Source: Dipodascopsis uninucleata var. uninucleata (lineage: Eukaryota; Ascomycota; Lipomycetes; Lipomycetales; Lipomycetaceae). From it: DNA of 64,000 bases. The notes under the pieces are model-generated. The model had not been told where the DNA came from and searched no databases. It saw only the letters and a program-made list of their open reading frames with translations. Every line of letters starts with the position of its first letter. Position 1 is the first letter of the stretch. The position numbers and the translations under genes were made by a program. Where the stretch lies: NCBI GenBank assembly GCA_030568195.1, contig JAJLTO010000003.1, positions 1,200,501 to 1,264,500 of the forward strand, given 5' to 3'. Shown here piece after piece: positions 10,437-21,658 of the stretch.

Positions 10437-11388
10437 TTTAGTCTATACTAGTAGCAATATAATATGCCAAGTAGCGTGTATTTATGTTATAATAAATTAT
10501 AGGTTTTCTCGTAATCAAAAATGGTTCGGTTCGTTGTAATCTCGTGCTGGTTAATTTAGCGAAATCAGAGTCAAGAGACGGTTCTACCTCTAGTCAGCTG
10601 ATTCGAATAAACCGATTTTAACTCACGGCAGTAATTTCGGTAGCTCGTTCGGCACCCCGCCTATTTATGAATAAAGCTATCTATCGAAAAAGTTTGTGCA
10701 ACAATCCATTAGTCGTGCTGTCTATTACCAGATTGTCTAGTTAAAGCTGTAGCATTCAGAATAGTCGTGGGGTTGTCATTGTATGGCTAGTGGGGGGCAC
10801 ATATTGTGCCCCCCACAGCCCCACAGTAGGAAGCATGCCCCCCACAAAGTATTAACGGCGAGTCTCAGGAAGCCCCAGAATGAACAAACTTTAAATGAAA
10901 TGGCAGGTTCCCCGGTTAAAGAGGAATGAGGGACACCCCACATTTGACGTATATTTGTAAGATTTTACTCCATATTCACTGCGGAAAGCAAGCCGAAGTA
11001 GTAATCTGTCAACTAATTATCCGGTAAGATGATCGAACTTCTAGGAGTTGGCTATATTAGGGAGACAGGAGGATGGAGAGAGCACGAGGGGTAACTGAGT
11101 TTATACTTTAAGACGAAAGAGTTAACGTAATCGACTGAAGACGAAGGTGGAACCTAGCTCTTTTGTCATGTGTCTATTACATGGAAATTTTCATTTCGCG
11201 AAACTGATGTACTAGCCTTAGTATACTGTTCATTTTTGTCTATATATTAGACAAGATTCTTTTCCCCCCCTCTGCTCTCCTGAATATTTATCCTATAATA
11301 TTTAGAACTTGCATTTTTAGTTGCGTGTCAAAAAAATCTATAGATATCAGAAGGCACAAAGAGTCTACGTTAGAAAAAATACATCAAT
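10437..11388. promoter_or_regulatory. Divergent promoter region of alpha-xylosidase and sugar transporter
   Basis: This 950-base region drives GH31 leftward and the transporter rightward. It is notable for GC-rich islands in an AT-rich setting: CACCCCGCC near 10652, the cluster at 10767-10845 described separately, and ACACCCCAC near 10929. Several match SYGGRG, the CreA/Mig1 core. A pyrimidine tract (TTTTCCCCCCCTCTGCTCTCC) lies near 11261-11281, upstream of the transporter start. Glucose repression of the pair is inferred from the sites, not shown. Confidence 0.6.
10767..10845. promoter_or_regulatory. Cluster of CreA/Mig1-like GTGGGG sites with a perfect palindrome
   Basis: Within 80 bases there are GTGGGG at 10767-10772, a perfect inverted repeat with 12-base arms at 10790-10801 and 10805-10816 (GTGGGGGGCACA, spacer TAT, mirror arm), and CCCCAC at 10819-10824 and 10840-10845. 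GTGGGG fits the SYGGRG consensus of fungal C2H2 carbon-catabolite repressors. The paired, inverted arrangement is the form known to be most effective for CreA. Confidence 0.6.
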
Positions 11389-13049
11389 ATGTCTTCTGAA
11401 ATATCTAGAGCTGTGAACGCATACACATGGTTTTGCAGTTTGTTCGTAGTGGTAAGTCCTCATCTCTAATACAGAATATCAGTTATAAGTTGTGTGGCTA
11501 TGTCATTCTGAAAATGAGACACTAGCATCGTTATTCCCTCATGCTCTAATACTTATCTCGCTGAATAGACTGGTTCACTACTATATGGTATTGACTCTGG
11601 TATCGTATCTACCACTATTGCTCAGAGTGCATTCACGTCATATTTCGATCCTTTTACTTGTGAGTGCCTTAGTATGGTTTTAAAATAGGAAGGCATGCAA
11701 CAGAAATGCTAACGAATTCTACAGCAAGTATAAAGGGAGCAGTTGTCTCTACATTTAGCGGTGGAGCAGTATTCGGCGTTGCCTATGCTGGATGGTCTGC
11801 AGATAAGATTGGTCGAAAGCGAACTATTATGATTGCGTCTGTCATTGCAATGATAGGTGGTATAATCCAATGTGCTTCTGTTAAAGTTGGTATGTTGATT
11901 GCAGGTAGAATCATTGGTGGTTTTGCAGTGGGTATTATGAACATGGTAATTCCAGTCTATAATTCTGAAATTTCACCTCCATCGAAGCGTGGTCTCATCA
12001 CAGGTCTTCACGGTCAGTTCGTTGGTATCGGATTTGCGGTTGCAAACTGGATTGGATTTGGTTGCTCTTACTCAACAACCCAGTTCCAATGGAGATTTCC
12101 TCTCGGATTTCAAATCGTTCCTGCGGCTATTCTATTCGCGGGTATCTTTTTTCTGCCATATTCACCTCGCTGGCTACTTGAAAAGGATCGTCAGGACGAG
12201 GCTTATTCTGTTTTAGTTAAGCTATATGGCGGTGATGCTGTTGTTGATCAAGACCGGGATAGATTTGAAATGGAGTTCCAAGAAATGAAAGACCAAATCG
12301 CTTATGAAAAATTACTTAAGGATGGCGGTCTAAAGAGCTTGTTTACTAAAAAATCAAACAGAAAACGCTTGCTTCTGTCTATTGCAATCCAAGTTTTTGC
12401 ACAGCTTTCCGGAGTCAATGTCATCAATTACTATCAAACAGATCTTTATAAAGGTGTCGGTATCACTGGTCACTCAGTTACACTTCTTGCTGGAATTTTT
12501 GGTCTTGTTGGTCCATTATTCAATATTATCTGTATTGCATATGTCGACAGATGGGGTCGTAAGGTCGCCTTGTGGATTACGGGCCTTGCTATGGGAGTAG
12601 ACCTCGCAATAGTTATGGCACTCACATCTCGATATTCCGGCACTGACAATAAGGTTGGACAGGGATTCACAATTGGATTTATCTTCTTGTTTTCTGCGAT
12701 ATACTCACTCGGTTATAATTCTATTCACTATATCTATGTGCCTGAAATTATGAATCAGGAAGTGAGAGCAAAGGGAACTGCAGTTGCAGTCATTTGTAAT
12801 GTTCTAGTTAATATTGTATTTAACCAGATCTCTCCTATTGGATTTGCCAACATTGGATGGAAATACTACTCTGTTTTTGTCTCTTTGAATGTTGTCGGTG
12901 CAATTATTGTCTTTATATTCTTCCCTGAAACAAAGGGTCGTACTCTTGAGGAAATTAACGAGATATTTGGAGAAGAGGTTGTTACATCGCACAAAGGTAT
13001 GACTAAGCAGGACGATAAGGATGGTATTGAACTATCTCATCGCGAGTAA
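11389..13049 (+). CDS. MFS sugar transporter, three exons
   Basis: Exons are 11389..11451, 11569..11659 and 11725..13049, giving 492 residues. Donors are GTAAGT and GTGAGT; the second intron has TGCTAAC 14 nt before its acceptor. Exon 1 opens with MSSEISRAVNAYTWFCSLF; exon 2 supplies TGSLLYGIDSGIVSTTIAQ, the first-helix signature of sugar porters (FGYDxGxISG-like). Later marks are DKIGRKRT, the helix 5-6 loop YSPRWLLEKDR, QLSGVNVINYY in helix 7, DRWGRKVAL and FPETKGRTLEEI. Twelve hydrophobic segments are expected. The family imports hexoses, pentoses or disaccharides by proton symport. Substrate is unknown, but divergence from an alpha-xylosidase suggests xylose-containing oligosaccharides or released sugars (inference). 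Confidence 0.9.
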
Positions 13050-14006
13050 AATAATATAGCACTTTTCTGTATCATTATATGTTTTCGTTACTGTTTTTCG
13101 CGTTTACAAGAGTTATACATATTTTATATTGTTGTAGCTGAATGAATTTAAGTTGTTTGTTTTTTACATATCACATTTTAGATAGTAGAGATGCTTATTT
13201 CTCAGAGAGAAATTCACAAATAAACTTATACCGTACAAAAAACAAATATCCCCAATAATGCGAACTGGAGTATAAAGATCCATACTGATATTGTCTAATG
13301 ACACGAACAGTTAGGTCGTCCTATTTGAGGCGATTTAATCTGGCTAGTGCGCACAATGCACGTATCATATAAAAACCATTCACGCTATATTCCAAACCAC
13401 TAAATAGACAGTAAATTATAAAGGTCGTGAAGACCACAGATATTGTAAGTTGAGCTTATAATGAGGAGAGAAAAAACTCCGAGAAGAATATTAAGAACTA
13501 TTGACTATGACATAAAATAATTATGCATATTTAGTAATATTGTTACATTCTAATTCTGCGTGACTGAACAGGAGCAACACACAACATGCAACTTAAACAG
13601 AATGGATAGCCACATGCAACAATGCCAATATGACATTACCAAGTTCAAGGAAGAATAGACGCGTCCTTCCAGTAGATGTCTTTGCTAGATTATGCCAGCC
13701 GCAAAATCGACTATATAGTATTTTAAAAAATTATAATAGTAGTAATAATAATATAATAATAATATAATAATAATATAATAATAATATAATAATAATAATA
13801 ATGAGTTGAGAAATAGTGGTTCGCTAACCCTTAACCGATCGTGCTAATGGAAAAAATTCTTTTAGTTGCCTTGTAAAATTCCCTTTTGTATTTTAATTAT
13901 GATTTCCATTTTTTCCCATCCTGCAAAAAATTGTAATTTTGTTTTATACTGCATCTTTTATAGTTTACTACTTCCTGGTAGTCTAGCCCGCCATGATGCT
14001 ACTTTT
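13050..14006. other. Intergenic region with microsatellite
   Basis: This is a region between two convergent genes. Apart from the ATA-rich repeat listed separately, it is AT-rich without long frames, phase-consistent exons or RNA genes. It should hold both 3' flanks. Confidence 0.5.
13731..13803. repeat. ATA/AATAATAATAT microsatellite
   Basis: A run of TAATAATAATAT-type units shows an 11-base period (AATAATAATAT) about four times, flanked by simple AAT repeats. It is a simple-sequence repeat expected to be length-variable between isolates. Confidence 0.85.
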
Positions 14007-14981
14007 TCACAATAACAAATCCCCAACCATGACGCCTAATCCGACCATTTCTTTGCCTTTGCCCGTAAATAGACTCCTTTTTTTTAAACCCGCAACTCCC
14101 ATCTGCATATTCATGGCAGTAAGTGGGAGACGGTTTCGTTTAAGCACACTCGATCGCAGTGCTGAGACTTTAGAGAACGATTTTGCCTCACCTTGCCCAC
14201 GATTAAGGTAACCACATATTGGAATAGTCATATATCTATCAGTCCAGCATTTTATTTGACTTGAGACAAATGTGTTATCAACGGCACTATTGATATCGAC
14301 AAACTCTTCCAGTAGATCATCAAGGTCGGCAGTAGAAGTTTCTGGAGACGACGCAGAAGACAATGACGGAGAAGCAGAGACATCGGGACTTGCTGGCTCT
14401 ACACCCGTAACAGTGAGCGAACCGCCAAAACTGTTCGATTTGTCCGATACCTTCTTGAGCCACTGCCCTAAAGCGGGGCCTGCAGTTAACTTAGAACGTA
14501 GCTGACTGGCTGACTTATTCAAAAGCGACTTCTGCTTCACCATAGTTCTCACGGCTGGCCGCACTGTACCAGGTACAGTCTTCGATCCTATAGTTGGTCG
14601 TGGCACAAAACTCTCATCGTCTGTACAATCACTGTCGTCACTCTCGTGCCCAATAATGCTGCACTTGTAATCAGTGGCATTTCCATAACCCTGCTCCTGC
14701 TCAAGTTCTGCCTCATCATCCAAATCCAACTCCTCCTGAGTTGCGTCGTAGTCAGAAGACGACGAGCTAGTGACTTCGCCACTGATATCCTCTAGAAATA
14801 CATCTATAGAAGAGGGACTAAAAACCTCCTCAAAAAGAGACTCCGAGTCGTCCAGTTTTGGTCGTTTTGACCAGAAGCCTGTATAATCAGCTTCCTCAGT
14901 TGCCTCAAAGGAGTCAGATACCGTCACACATATATCTTCTGAGCTCACAAGTAGCTCACGGCTTCTCTTGACAGCGACCAT
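14007..14981 (-). CDS. Acidic, low-complexity protein of unknown function
   Basis: An open frame of 324 residues from an ATG at 14981. I do not recognise it. The N-terminal half is rich in Asp, Glu and Ser (for example SSSSSDYDATQEELDLDDEA), with a basic KRPKLDDSE patch that could be a nuclear localisation signal. The middle is Ser/Pro/Ala-rich. A more ordered stretch near 235-265 (FVSSQIKCWTDRYMTIPICG) is the best candidate for a conserved motif. There are no membrane segments or known catalytic motifs. The composition is typical of disordered nuclear regulators (inference). A short CTCCTTTTTTTTA tract lies inside the frame near the 3' end, so the extreme C-terminus is less certain. Confidence 0.6.
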   Translation of the reverse strand: MVAVKRSRELLVSSEDICVTVSDSFEATEEADYTGFWSKRPKLDDSESLFEEVFSPSSIDVFLEDISGEVTSSSSSDYDATQEELDLDDEAELEQEQGYGNATDYKCSIIGHESDDSDCTDDESFVPRPTIGSKTVPGTVRPAVRTMVKQKSLLNKSASQLRSKLTAGPALGQWLKKVSDKSNSFGGSLTVTGVEPASPDVSASPSLSSASSPETSTADLDDLLEEFVDINSAVDNTFVSSQIKCWTDRYMTIPICGYLNRGQGEAKSFSKVSALRSSVLKRNRLPLTAMNMQMGVAGLKKRSLFTGKGKEMVGLGVMVGDLLL

Positions 14982-17374
14982 TATGAACCAATACGCACAA
15001 AGAGCTTACAAGCGTCTTCTTCTTTCCTAGGTTCGCTGTTAGCTATTTCTATTTAGCACTATGGTCGTGCGACATAGGCACTTCTACCACGCTCGCTAAC
15101 GTAATAATTACCTGCTATTCAGAAGTCAAAGACGAGCACCAAAACGAATCTTACGTTCAGTTTGGAGCGATTTGGCTTAATATTTCACTATAAAATAATC
15201 CTTAACTATTGCAACCAATATATGATTCAAAATTTCAAGAGTGTACAGGTATCTGGAGATGAAAATGGTATGAAAAAGAGACAAACTATATAAAAGTAAC
15301 ATAGCGAATAAGCGTAAAATAATATCCAAAAAAACAAGAATTGACGATGAGCGAGCCAAAGTTTTTAGATGACACTCATGGCAAATTTGTCTCAATAGAG
15401 TTACACGATGATGAGAAAAAACTGTTTAAGGTTTCGCGTTCACCACGATTGGCTATTAAGCTTCAATGTTGGTTAGCTTCCTATGCAAAAGGGCAAGGCT
15501 CTCATAGTCTTAGACGGTAAGGTAAAATGCCTAAGCAGCTATTTTATTAACTAGTCAAGAGCACCTGTTCATCCAATATTAATAGAACTTCTTATATCTG
15601 AATAAAAATTCATTTATCTCGAAAATGCAATAAATAGTCTACTAAATCTTAGAAAGTACATTTTGTAGATATGAATGCACTATTATTTTATATTACATAG
15701 TGATTAACCTCTTCAGAGTTACGAAGGCGCTTGACGAAAACAGATCTGTCTGAACGCCCTTATCAAAGAGAGACCTACTGTTTTCATAGTGGAATGAAAC
15801 CACGTACAAAAGCAGTTGATATGCGATATGTGGTGTTTACATTGCCGGAAAAATAGTGAAATAAACTAAAAAAGCAAAACCAAATAAACTATAGTAAAAT
15901 CTGAAATCGCAAGTAGTGAGTGTCCTAAAACTACGAGTAGTATTACCTTTCAATTCCAGTTGAACCTTCTTCTCTGCTAGAGCAACTCTGTGTACAAAAG
16001 ACGATGACTATAAACGAGATTGCAACCTATTTTATCCAAAACTATTTTTTTCGTCCATGGCGAAAAAAATCTGCCCCATTGTAGATGTAATATTACTTAG
16101 CTTATGGTTAACCTACTATCTACAGCTTGGAATGAAAAAATAGCAAATCAGTGAAAGAATAGACCGCACTGAAAATCGATGTCTTCTTAACTAAAGTATA
16201 TAGTAGCTCATAGTAAATAGTATTTAGGAAGTGTATTAATAGTTCTATTAGTACCTATATAACGCTTAGAATGACTCGATAGAGTCAATGACTATACACC
16301 TCATCCTTTTGACACTAGCGGCTCTTGTGACAATAAGCACAACTGACTCTCATATCAAGACTAAAAAAGGTTCAGCGTATCCGATAGGTTCTGTTTATAT
16401 TATATAGTCAAATGTGTTGCATCTATCGAATAATATTAAAATATCGTGCCTATATTTAAAAAACGGTGCCTGAAATATCAAGAGCCTAGATCTTATACTA
16501 CAACGTTCACTGCCGAAAACCAATTTTGATTCTCTCCGAAATATATGCTTTTTCAAACCGAATGAAAATCTCCCGTTTTGAAGTCTTAAGCGCTTTTGGA
16601 GAACATTTTATTTAATTAAACTGTATAAACTGAGTTAAATGTGAATAGTCTGTAATCATATCTATTTGGAAGTGCTATAATAGGGCAGTCCTCTACTATA
16701 GTAGACATTTTGCCACAACTGTAGTTCGTAAACTGTTACCTTTACGGAACTCTACTACTGAACCCCTACTTATATTGCATATTATATTAACTGTCGTCCG
16801 ATTGGACAACGTAAAGTTAAACTCTAACATTGGATATAGCACTAAAATATATTACCCGGCTTTGTTTAGGTTACATCATCACGATTCAGGCTGGCAAGCA
16901 TCGTCTTGTCTTGCAATAACACAGCAGCGATGATCATCTGTATTATTATTGTAGCTAATTTTGGTCAGAATTATTTTGGTCCAGTCTGAATTGTTGATGG
17001 TGTATAGTAATTGATATGATCTTACCTAATGCGATTGTTGTTATTTATTGGCACGAGAGCAAATACTTACGTAGCTTGATCGTTTGCCGTTGTTTGACTA
17101 CTTATCTTTATACATCCATATGTTTGTTTTGATTTTCTATTATCGAATTGATCAGTTCATTTTTGAGCCATATTGAAACTCGCAAGTTCATTCTCGCTTC
17201 TGTGTTAACCGAAAAACTATTGTTATTGAAATACCTGACGATTCCTGAAGTATTTATTACATTATTAGGAAATAGCAATACATTGATACTACTTAAAAGT
17301 TTTATGGTCTTAGAATTGCTCATTATTTTCAGTTTCGAGGATAGAACTTGAATAGGAGGAAAGAATAATCAAGT
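14982..17374. other. Gene-poor region
   Basis: 2.4 kb with no long frame. It holds one spliced small-gene candidate (15347-15753, listed separately). A 39-codon plus-strand frame at 16288-16407 has a signal-peptide-like start (MTIHLILLTLAALVTIS) but nothing else to support it. The 400 bases before 17375 should contain the promoter of the next gene. No RNA gene was recognised. Confidence 0.45.
15347..15753 (+). CDS. Candidate small protein, two exons (uncertain)
   Basis: Exon 15347..15516 encodes MSEPKFLDDTHGKFVSIEL and continues to SHSLR. It ends at a GTAAGG donor exactly before an in-frame TAA. A GATTAAC-like branch and CTTCAG acceptor allow joining to 15717..15753, giving 68 residues. I do not recognise the protein. 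The centre (LFKVSRSPRLAIKL) is only faintly like a beta-grasp fold. A second frame downstream of the acceptor is also open to about 15858, so the 3' structure is unsettled. Normal codon use and a plausible start context are the only positive evidence; it could also be a decayed gene. Confidence 0.3.
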
Positions 17375-19363
17375 ATGATGAGCATTCTTGAACATATACC
17401 GATGAACCTTGCGTTTTATCGTCGTTATTTGTCAACGCCAGTTGTCTCTGGTATGTTGGTTGTTATAAACGCTTGTTTATTCTCTCTGCAGATGACGTTT
17501 GTACTTTTACGAACTGCCAAGGCGACTACGGAAGTATCTCAGGTGGTAGATATTGATCAGTTTGTATCTCAACATGCTGAATCATTGACATCCGAATCGG
17601 CATTGAGCGAACTTCCGGAATCAGTCGCAAATTGCTTTTCGTATATGGTACAAACTGCTTCAAATCAATCACTCTATGCCTCTCTTCGATCTTGCATTCC
17701 ACCACCTGAGATTCCAGTTATGGAAGCTACTGCTAGTGGTAGCACTTCTTTCATGTCCATTATATCGGATACATTATTTTACACTGCTATCCTTGCCACT
17801 GGAGTCTACTTTTATTTAACGAATCTTGGAGATCAGTCACTTCATTATTTTCAATCTGCAGACCAAACTCTATCAAATTACGGAGAGCCTCGCGTAGACA
17901 ACATTCACTCCCAAATGAATGGTCCTGCTAATTATGAGAGGCCATCTACCCAATTACCTTCTAACCCATCGTCGATTGTGGACGAAGAAAAGGTTAAGGC
18001 TATTGTTATTGCTAGCTCTGCTGCTACCGCTGAACTTTCTAATGCTCTCTTGAAGCAACTTCAACAAGGACTACAGAGCAATAATAGAGAAATTGAGCTC
18101 CTTAAGGGAAAAATTCTCGAAGTTGCTCAAAATGCAAAGTCAGATTCGCGCAACCTTCAAGGCAGACTTAATCGAGGAGGAGACGTTAGACGCGAACTGG
18201 AGAAATTGAAGGAGGCCACTGGGCGCCTATGGCACTGCATTTTCCAGCTGTCTCAAGACCTCAATCTTAACCCGGCCGAAACTAACTTCTATCTGGATAC
18301 CATACACGATCCACAATTAGTTCCACGCCCTCAACAGCAACAACAGCAACAGCAACAGCAGTCACAGCAAAAGCAACAGCAGCAACAGAAACAACAACTG
18401 AAGCAACACCATGGCTTGCAGCAGTCATCTTCTGTATCTAACATCTCTTTGCATCCTCCAAAATGTGTTTTGACAATTGATGGCGTGAAGTTTGATCTGG
18501 CTACTGAATCTGGAAGGGAACAATGGAATACCTATTTGGCTTCTAGAAATTCTGGTACTGTATCTGCAAGTGCAATTACTCACGCCGACGGAACTCCAAC
18601 CCGCTCAGTAACTCCAATGAACGAGCAGCATGAGCAAGATTGTGAATCTGAGAAACATGGTGTTACTCAGATTGATGTGGATGAGCATGACCGAGCTACA
18701 AGTGCTGAAAGGATTGAGAGACAGATCGAGATGTCAAATAAGTCTACTGAAGAGGAAAATAATGAAGATAGACTATGTACGGAGGACAATGTACTTGATA
18801 AGTCAACAGCAGATGTCTCAGAGTTTAACAAGCCCACTTTATCTGTTGATACTACGGGTCAGCAAGAACCAGACGAAATCATGTCTTCTGAACCGGATTC
18901 TCCTACTACTGCTACTGCGACAACTGTTAATATGTCAACCGCGCCAACTACTAATTTATCTTCTCCAGTTAATTCTGATAACTTGAAATCCGCGATTCGA
19001 GAGGATGATTCCGCAGAGAGACATGTCTCTAAGTCTGCTAATAATGCCTCTAAAGCTTTAGCCTCTGGCAGCATTAATGCATCTGCACTATCCCCGATGA
19101 CATCTAACAACAACATGTCTCAGTCTCCATCGTCTGAATTTTCAGCTAATTCGCCCATTTCTGGTCAGCAGCAATTCAAAAGAGGACCTCACCCATTTCA
19201 GAAGTGGACTAACAATACCCAGAACATGAATAGAAGCAGGCAGCAAAATAATAATTATAGTAACAACACCAAAAATAACAATCAACAGTACCGAAAGCGG
19301 AATTATAATAACCAGAATGGTAATGGCAGCAGTCATCATAACCATAGTCGTAACAATAATAGT

Positions 19364-19413
<50 letters not shown>

Positions 19414-19618
19414 AGGCGGAAGTCATAACAGCCATTATAACCCCAGCGGAAACAATAATCATGACATCAACTCGCCTATGGCATATTCTACTGTTGGTGA
19501 CCAACATGAATTTACATTTAATACTTCTGAAAATATCAACAAAAACGCACAGCAACAAGAAAAGGCAGTAGTGACCTATGCTTCATCTACTGCTACTGCT
19601 GCCACAGTTCCAGAGTAG
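17375..19618 (+). CDS. Membrane protein with two TM segments, coiled coil and Q/N-rich tail; function unknown
   Basis: An uninterrupted frame of 747 residues starting ATGATG. I do not recognise it. Two hydrophobic segments lie near 22-46 (VVSGMLVVINACLFSLQMTF) and 127-148 (SDTLFYTAILATGVYFYL), separated by a loop of about 80 residues with two cysteines (CFSYMV and SCIPPPE). A helical, probably coiled-coil region follows at about 195-290 (EIELLKGKILEVAQNAK). Then come a Gln-rich tract near 325-345, a short ordered-looking motif (CVLTIDGVKFDLATESGR), a Ser/Thr/Glu-rich linker and an Asn-rich C-terminus carrying 16 consecutive AAC codons. Both ends of the hairpin probably face the cytosol or nucleoplasm (inference). 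It is the first of three same-strand genes with a two-segment layout. Confidence 0.7.
19364..19411 (+). repeat. AAC trinucleotide repeat encoding polyasparagine
   Basis: Sixteen uninterrupted AAC units lie in frame within the preceding gene. The codon purity indicates a young microsatellite likely to vary in length. The complementary strand gives a spurious polyvaline frame. Confidence 0.9.
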
Positions 19619-20391
19619 TCAGTTTTGAGAGTTTCGTTTATTCCTTCTTTCTTACATTATACATATCTCTTTTCAATTCTTTGGCTATGAGTTTGGATTT
19701 AAGTATTTTTATCATTCCTTTAGGCTATTAGATATATTTATTACAATACCATTACTTAAAAAACAAAAAAACCAGCTGCATTCTCAATATTAAATAGTTT
19801 TTCTCTGATATCATATATTGTTTCTTGCATCTCTTATTCTATATATTTTTATACACTTATTATGATATTTATGATTACAATACCTTCAATGATTAATCTG
19901 CCGCTAGTATGCGTGGTGTGAATTGTTTTAGTGGTATCAACCAAAGAGGATATACTAAAAGAGTCCTGCCTATGGCTGTTCAACAGCGCATATATCTACT
20001 TGTATCTCCAATTCTGACCCAATCAAGACAGCAATTAGTTTGAATCATGCTTCCTTGAACCTTACTTATATGATTAGTGTCTAATATAATATTAATAGAT
20101 ATGTTATTGCTTAAGTCGATATTTTTCTGTTTCGATGTTAGATAACGAGCTGTAGTGGCTGCAATGTTTACCATTCGCCTTATACAGACTCGTTTCGGGT
20201 AAGGGCTGACCTGTATATAGAACAACAGCTTAGCCAGAATTTCACTGATTATTTACCGTTTGTTGTTGAGAGGATAAATCTATAGTATACGCGACAGAGT
20301 AGCATATGCAGGTATAGATAAGAATACTTGATTATAATTTAAAACTATTTTTCTGTTAATTTGTTTAGTCGCACATTTATAGCTACTAATC
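19619..20391. other. Intergenic region, nothing recognised
   Basis: AT-rich spacer between two plus-strand orphan genes. Short minus-strand frames lack coding character. It holds the 3' flank of the first gene and the promoter of the second. Confidence 0.5.
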
Positions 20392-21132
20392 ATGGTTTTG
20401 TCGGTTGCTAACCTCAACGAGACCAAACCAGAGACCGAAACTACGTTAAAATTCGTGTCAAATGAAAACGGCTTAAAAAATGATACCACACTGTCAAAAG
20501 CTAACGTGGGAAAGTCCATTCTGAAAACTTCACAAGGACCTGCAATTGATAAAGCACAAAACGTATTGAAAGTGTCTGAGAAGAAATTGGAAATCGCTAA
20601 CTCTCTCGATACCACACTTTCTCGAATTGCCACTGATCACAAAATAGATGAAAAAGTCATGGAGGATATATCAAACCAAGTGCATTGCGAGTCTAACTTT
20701 GATATCTATTTAATAAATGTTTCTAGGCTTATTCTTTTTAGTATCAGCATAAGTCTTTTGATTGGAAACTTTTGGAAGGGTCGCTCGATAGCAAATCTTC
20801 TGAGCTCTACTAAAATGGATGTCAAGTCAAGCATCATATCAACAGCACCTAAGCTTGACTTCAAATTGGACATGAGAACAGTTTCCAACTCCCCTCTATT
20901 TTATAATTCTACCCGGAATCAAAAGATTATGTCCATAATTCAGGCTATTCTCGATAACATTGAGATAGAGGGATACATTGCGTTTGCATCGTTGATATTT
21001 AAGTATACGACATACATGTCTATTATTGTCTTCTCTTTGTGCGTATCATCGGCTGCAACTATACTAGTGATGAGAATAGGTCTCTCTTTTGTAAATCTAT
21101 CGCTTAGAATGTTAAGGAATGGTCTAGAATAA
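20392..21132 (+). CDS. Membrane protein with two TM segments; function unknown
   Basis: A frame of 246 residues from the ATG at 20392. I do not recognise it. A polar, Lys/Thr-rich N-terminal 100 residues is followed by a hydrophobic segment near 108-126 (LILFSISISLLIGNFW). A loop of about 80 residues without cysteines comes next, then a second hydrophobic stretch near 205-235 (YMSIIVFSLCVSSAATILV), and a short basic tail. The layout resembles those of its upstream and downstream neighbours on the same strand, although no direct sequence similarity is obvious. Confidence 0.6.
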   Translation: MVLSVANLNETKPETETTLKFVSNENGLKNDTTLSKANVGKSILKTSQGPAIDKAQNVLKVSEKKLEIANSLDTTLSRIATDHKIDEKVMEDISNQVHCESNFDIYLINVSRLILFSISISLLIGNFWKGRSIANLLSSTKMDVKSSIISTAPKLDFKLDMRTVSNSPLFYNSTRNQKIMSIIQAILDNIEIEGYIAFASLIFKYTTYMSIIVFSLCVSSAATILVMRIGLSFVNLSLRMLRNGLE

Positions 21133-21658
21133 GTTGCTTCATGTTGAGATGAATTCTGGAATGTGGGTTGCTGTAATACTTGTCATTTTCAATAAAGTAA
21201 ATAATATAAATGATCGTACAGCTTCACTTCATTTATCAATCTTCTTTCTTTGCCACGATAATAATAAAACTCCTTCGTAGAGTAATATTAGCCAAGTCTC
21301 ATAAGATTTAAGAGCCCGGACCGATTGATATTCATTCTTCAGAAGAGAAAGGCAATGCACTTTAAGCTTAATATTGCACTAGCGAACATTTAGAATAGTG
21401 GATTATAGTCAGGTACATACTTCTGTATATAAATGGCATAAATATAAAGCACATATTGATATATTGCGTAAATTACATCAACTTGTGTTGCTGTCAAATA
21501 TGCTGACAGGCTCTAGAACTCGTTTATTTTTTGTTTATTATGCCAGTCGTCTCGTCTAAGAGCAAATAGCTACGGAAAGGAGAAAACATAGATTCCTTGT
21601 TTATACAAATTCAGAAACTTTCTTTTTAAAACTAGCCAAAAGGTATTGTATAAGAATT
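21133..21658. other. Intergenic region, nothing recognised
   Basis: Spacer between two plus-strand genes, AT-rich, with TATATAAATGGC near 21425 as a possible core promoter element for the next gene. No exon or RNA gene was found. Confidence 0.4.

Noticed and set aside
15177-15395. 72-codon hydrophobic minus-strand frame
   Set aside because: It overlaps the first exon of a better plus-strand candidate and reflects AT-rich sequence.
19142-19558. 138-codon minus-strand frame with a long polyvaline run
   Set aside because: It is the complement of the AAC repeat in the plus-strand orphan gene; the valine run is an artefact of the repeat.
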